DNA of 64,000 nucleotides, from the NCBI RefSeq assembly GCF_014884995.1, contig NZ_JABMII010000006.1, positions 62,001-126,000 on the forward strand. The letters run 5' to 3'. The position numbers and the translations under genes are program-made. Shown here in pieces: positions 62,785 through 64,000 of this stretch. The stretch comes from Spirabiliibacterium pneumoniae. GTDB lineage: Bacteria; Pseudomonadota; Gammaproteobacteria; Enterobacterales; Pasteurellaceae. Each line of letters opens with the position of its first letter. Position 1 is the first letter of the stretch. The notes beneath the pieces are model-generated. The model did not search any database and was not told where the DNA came from. It saw nothing but the letters and a program-made list of their open reading frames with translations.

Positions 62785-64000
62785 TTATTTCTTCTCACTA
62801 AGATACTGCGCATAATCAGCTGCGATATGCTCCGCCTCAGTGGCGTAAAAATCAGGCGCTTCGTAGTCTTTCGGCAAATCATCAATGGATTTGAGCGTCT
62901 TTTTACCTTGCGCTTTGAAACGCGCATTCAACACTGCCAAGCGGCGCGCGTCGTCTTTGTCGTTTTCCTCTTTACGCACTTTAAGGTTAAGCGAGAGAAA
63001 TTTGCGCTCAGCACGCGCTTGTTGGATTTCCAAATCTTTTTTCAATTCCACAAACTCACGCTCATTGGCCATACGTTTTTCATGGCGAGGGGTGAGATAA
63101 TCAATCGCGCCCTTTTCGCTGGCCATCGCGGTGTAATTCGCCGCGGGGATTTTATCCCAAGGCAACGCATTATCTTCACTGCTTTCACCGTTTTCTTTGG
63201 TGTCGATGCGCTCAGGAAAGGTGATTTCAGGCTCCACTCCTTTAATTTGCGTGCTGCCGCCATTGATGCGGTAGAATTTTTGAATGGTGTATTGAATAAA
63301 ACCTAGAGGCAACTCATTGATATCGTAAACAAAATTGAGTGGGCGACTTTGTTGCACGGTGCCTTTACCAAAGGTTTTTTGCCCTAAAATCAATGCGCGG
63401 TGATAATCCTGCATTGCGGCGGCAAAAATCTCACTGGCTGAGGCACTATAACGGTTGATCATCACCACCAGCGGCCCGCCGTACACTTGCGTGCTGTCAG
63501 GGTCTTGATGAATGCGAATGCGATTATACGCATCGCGCACCTGCACCACAGGGCCATCGGAGATAAATAAACCACTCATGCCCACCGCTTCCGTCAAGGC
63601 CCCCCCGCCGTTGTTGCGCAAATCAATCACCAGTGCAGCAATTTTCTTTTTCTCTGCATCAAGTAACAACTTGCGCACATCGTCAGTCAAGCCAATATAG
63701 AAACTTTTAATCTTGATAACGCCGATATTTTTACCATCAATTTTATTGATTTCAAGCTTAGCCGCGTTGTCTTCAATGCGAATTTTATCACGCACAAGGG
63801 TAACAATTTTAGTGCGTCCGCCTTTGGCGGGCTGAATTTCTAACCGCACTTTGGTGCCTTTTTTGCCTTTGATTTTATCCACCACATCATCAAGGCGCCA
63901 GCCAATCACATCTTCAATCTCGCCCTTGGCTTGCCCCACACCGAGGATCTTATCGCCAGGTGCAAGACGTTTGCTTTTCTCCGCCGGCGCCCCTGGTACC
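62785..64000 (-). CDS. prc: Tail-specific protease Prc, N-terminal part missing
   Basis: Prc (Tsp) is a periplasmic serine protease that degrades proteins with nonpolar C termini and controls MepS and lipoproteins. The frame is open to the right edge of the window, so about 405 C-terminal residues are seen. At the edge is the end of the PDZ domain (PAEKSKRLAPGDKILGVG), then the protease domain with the catalytic Ser in NRYSASASEIFAAA and Lys in GQKTFGKGTVQ, and the long helical C-terminal domain ending YAQYLSEKK. Uptake signal at 63843. Confidence 0.96.
   Translation of the reverse strand, partial: VPGAPAEKSKRLAPGDKILGVGQAKGEIEDVIGWRLDDVVDKIKGKKGTKVRLEIQPAKGGRTKIVTLVRDKIRIEDNAAKLEINKIDGKNIGVIKIKSFYIGLTDDVRKLLLDAEKKKIAALVIDLRNNGGGALTEAVGMSGLFISDGPVVQVRDAYNRIRIHQDPDSTQVYGGPLVVMINRYSASASEIFAAAMQDYHRALILGQKTFGKGTVQQSRPLNFVYDINELPLGFIQYTIQKFYRINGGSTQIKGVEPEITFPERIDTKENGESSEDNALPWDKIPAANYTAMASEKGAIDYLTPRHEKRMANEREFVELKKDLEIQQARAERKFLSLNLKVRKEENDKDDARRLAVLNARFKAQGKKTLKSIDDLPKDYEAPDFYATEAEHIAADYAQYLSEKK

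Overview
The window is a stretch of chromosomal core genome from a member of the Pasteurellaceae. The main evidence is the DNA uptake signal of the Haemophilus influenzae type (AAGTGCGGT or its complement), of which I count about 80 exact copies by eye, many as inverted pairs that double as transcription terminators. Gene content and order also fit this family: hbpA beside a DHA2 exporter, mobA-yihD-dsbA, mepM-znuCB, and a MetJ-controlled metNIQ. I cannot fix the genus from sequence alone. I see no insertion sequence, prophage or CRISPR array.

Layout. 1-6.3 kb: lolB (5' end cut off), ispE, prs, hflK-hflC and purA. 6.3-8.6 kb: a polar amino-acid (probably cystine-type) ABC transporter. 8.7-11.9 kb: nanQ and a NanK-like ROK protein, divergent from an AGCS sodium:amino-acid symporter. 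12.0-12.5 kb: five tandem tRNA-Lys genes, four with anticodon TTT and one with CTT. 12.6-17.3 kb: ybgC-tolQ-tolR-tolA-tolB-pal, the envelope-constriction machine. 17.4-20.5 kb: cydA-cydB-cydX-ybgE, cytochrome bd oxidase, including a 33-residue CydX. 21.0-27.3 kb: a small exported protein, then a tight operon aspS-(DUF3298-like)-nudB-yebC-ruvC-ruvA-ruvB. 27.4-32.8 kb: gmhB, metNIQ with a MetJ operator inside its promoter, free-methionine-R-sulfoxide reductase, a YwiC-like membrane protein and a BASS-family transporter. 32.9-43.2 kb: the classical replication-origin-type neighbourhood mnmE-yidC-yidD-rnpA-rpmH // dnaA-dnaN-recF-gyrB. 43.2-46.1 kb: a lipooligosaccharide island (GT25 transferase, O-antigen-ligase-like protein, DXD transferase). 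46.1-53.7 kb: dppBCDF with two paralogous binding proteins, DppA and HbpA. 53.8-64 kb: DHA2 exporter, a fused MobA-MobB, yihD, dsbA, htpG behind a sigma-32-type promoter, mepM, znuCB, and prc (cut off at the right edge).

How the genes fit together. Most of the window is housekeeping: envelope assembly (LolB, YidC, Tol-Pal, MepM, Prc, DsbA), replication and repair (DnaA/N, RecF, GyrB, RuvABC), respiration (CydABX), nutrient uptake (Met, Zn, peptide/heme, cystine-type) and translation (AspRS, tRNA-Lys, MnmE, RNase P protein). I did not find a clearly new multi-gene system. The most unusual item is the NanK-like protein at 9231-10112. It is full length and keeps the ROK zinc motif, but it has lost the phosphate-binding and catalytic motifs, so it looks like a retained pseudokinase paired with NanQ. 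Other points worth a second look are the CTT tRNA-Lys, the six 48-bp repeats in tolA, the MobA-MobB fusion, the absence of lipid-anchor cysteines in MetQ, HbpA and DppA, and several unassigned inverted repeats in promoter regions.
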